A DNA stretch of 14,304 nt from Bacillota bacterium (GTDB taxonomy: Bacteria > Bacillota > Clostridia > Lachnospirales > Lachnospiraceae), in NCBI GenBank assembly GCA_023416695.1, contig JAEZGY010000039.1, positions 1-14,304 on the forward strand, read 5' to 3'. Made by a program: the position numbers and the translations under genes. Shown piece by piece: positions 14,074 through 14,304 of this stretch (positions are counted from its first letter, which is position 1; each line of letters begins with the position of its first letter). The notes beneath the pieces are model-generated. The model saw only the letters and a program-made list of their open reading frames with translations, searched no databases and was not told the origin of the DNA.

Positions 14074-14170
14074 ATTTTGAGATGCTTACTTAATATCATT
14101 ACTAAAAGTGTAATAGGTAGTGTTTATATAAGAAACCAAATTTCATTGAAAAGAAAAGGAGATATTAAGC

Positions 14171-14304
14171 ATGAAAAAGTATGTATGTAGTGTATGTGGT
14201 TATGTATACGAAGGAGAGTTCGCTCCAGAACAATGTCCAATTTGTAAAGCTCCAACTGAAAAATTCATTCTTCAATCTGAAGGAAGAACTTGGGCTTGTG
14301 AACA
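14171..14304 (+). CDS. Reverse-type rubrerythrin (rubredoxin domain first), N-terminal part
   Basis: The first 44 codons are present; the gene runs off the window. ATG 14171 follows AAAGGAGAT (14155-14163) at 7 nt. The product begins with a rubredoxin-like iron site: CxxC at C6/C9 (YVCSVCGYVYEGE) and CxxC at C22/C25 (EQCPICKAPTEKF). It then continues with TWACE, a sequence typical of rubrerythrins in which the rubredoxin domain precedes the diiron four-helix domain. Such proteins are the main peroxide reductases of clostridia, taking electrons from NADH through partner proteins, and are often annotated as NADH peroxidase. The diiron domain is outside the window, so a shorter rubredoxin-only protein cannot be fully excluded. 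The PerR gene and PerR-like box upstream support a peroxide-defence role. Confidence 0.85.
   Translation, partial: MKKYVCSVCGYVYEGEFAPEQCPICKAPTEKFILQSEGRTWACE

Overview
The window is AT-rich, low-GC Gram-positive chromosome. It probably comes from a strictly anaerobic member of the Clostridia, and Lachnospiraceae is my best guess. The grounds are strong GGAGG-type ribosome binding sites, tRNAs without an encoded CCA, a PerR-type regulator next to a reverse-type rubrerythrin, a DbpA-tailed DEAD-box helicase, and the base composition. The family-level placement is inference.

Layout. Positions 1-349 are the 3' end of a 23S rRNA gene. Three tRNA genes follow (Asn-GTT, Glu-TTC, Cys-GCA), then a strong terminator; no 5S rRNA lies between the 23S and the tRNAs. 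A PHP-family phosphoesterase (911-1693) sits between the tRNA-Cys/terminator and a diverged second copy of the tRNA-Cys 3' end plus terminator, exactly 990 bp downstream. This is the layout left by an element that integrated at a tRNA 3' end, or by a local duplication. Next come a membrane-anchored XRE regulator (1914-3074), an unrecognised cytoplasmic protein (3160-4023) and a membrane-anchored double-PepSY protein (4174-4827). A long hairpin terminator separates these from a convergent 1239-residue membrane c-di-GMP protein (8608-4889, minus strand) with two degenerate GGDEF domains and an intact EAL domain. Divergent from it is clpB (8757-11360).

A 343-bp gap after clpB holds the clpB terminator, a consensus promoter, an internal intrinsic terminator and a 12-bp inverted repeat, all upstream of a DEAD-box RNA helicase (11704-13299). 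This looks like a regulated leader. The window ends with a Fur-family PerR regulator (13506-13907) and the first 44 codons of a rubredoxin-first rubrerythrin (14171 to the edge). Their promoters share a 7-1-7 operator-like sequence.

How the genes fit together. The right half is a stress-response neighbourhood: a disaggregase, an RNA helicase, a peroxide sensor and a peroxide-reducing enzyme. PerR very probably represses both itself and the rubrerythrin gene. The EAL protein probably lowers c-di-GMP in response to an extracellular signal. The three genes at 1914-4827 share a strand but I see no proven functional link. I found no CRISPR array, phage genes, transposase or integrase. The most notable signals are the tRNA-Cys duplication, the PerR operator pair and the helicase leader; none by itself proves a new system.
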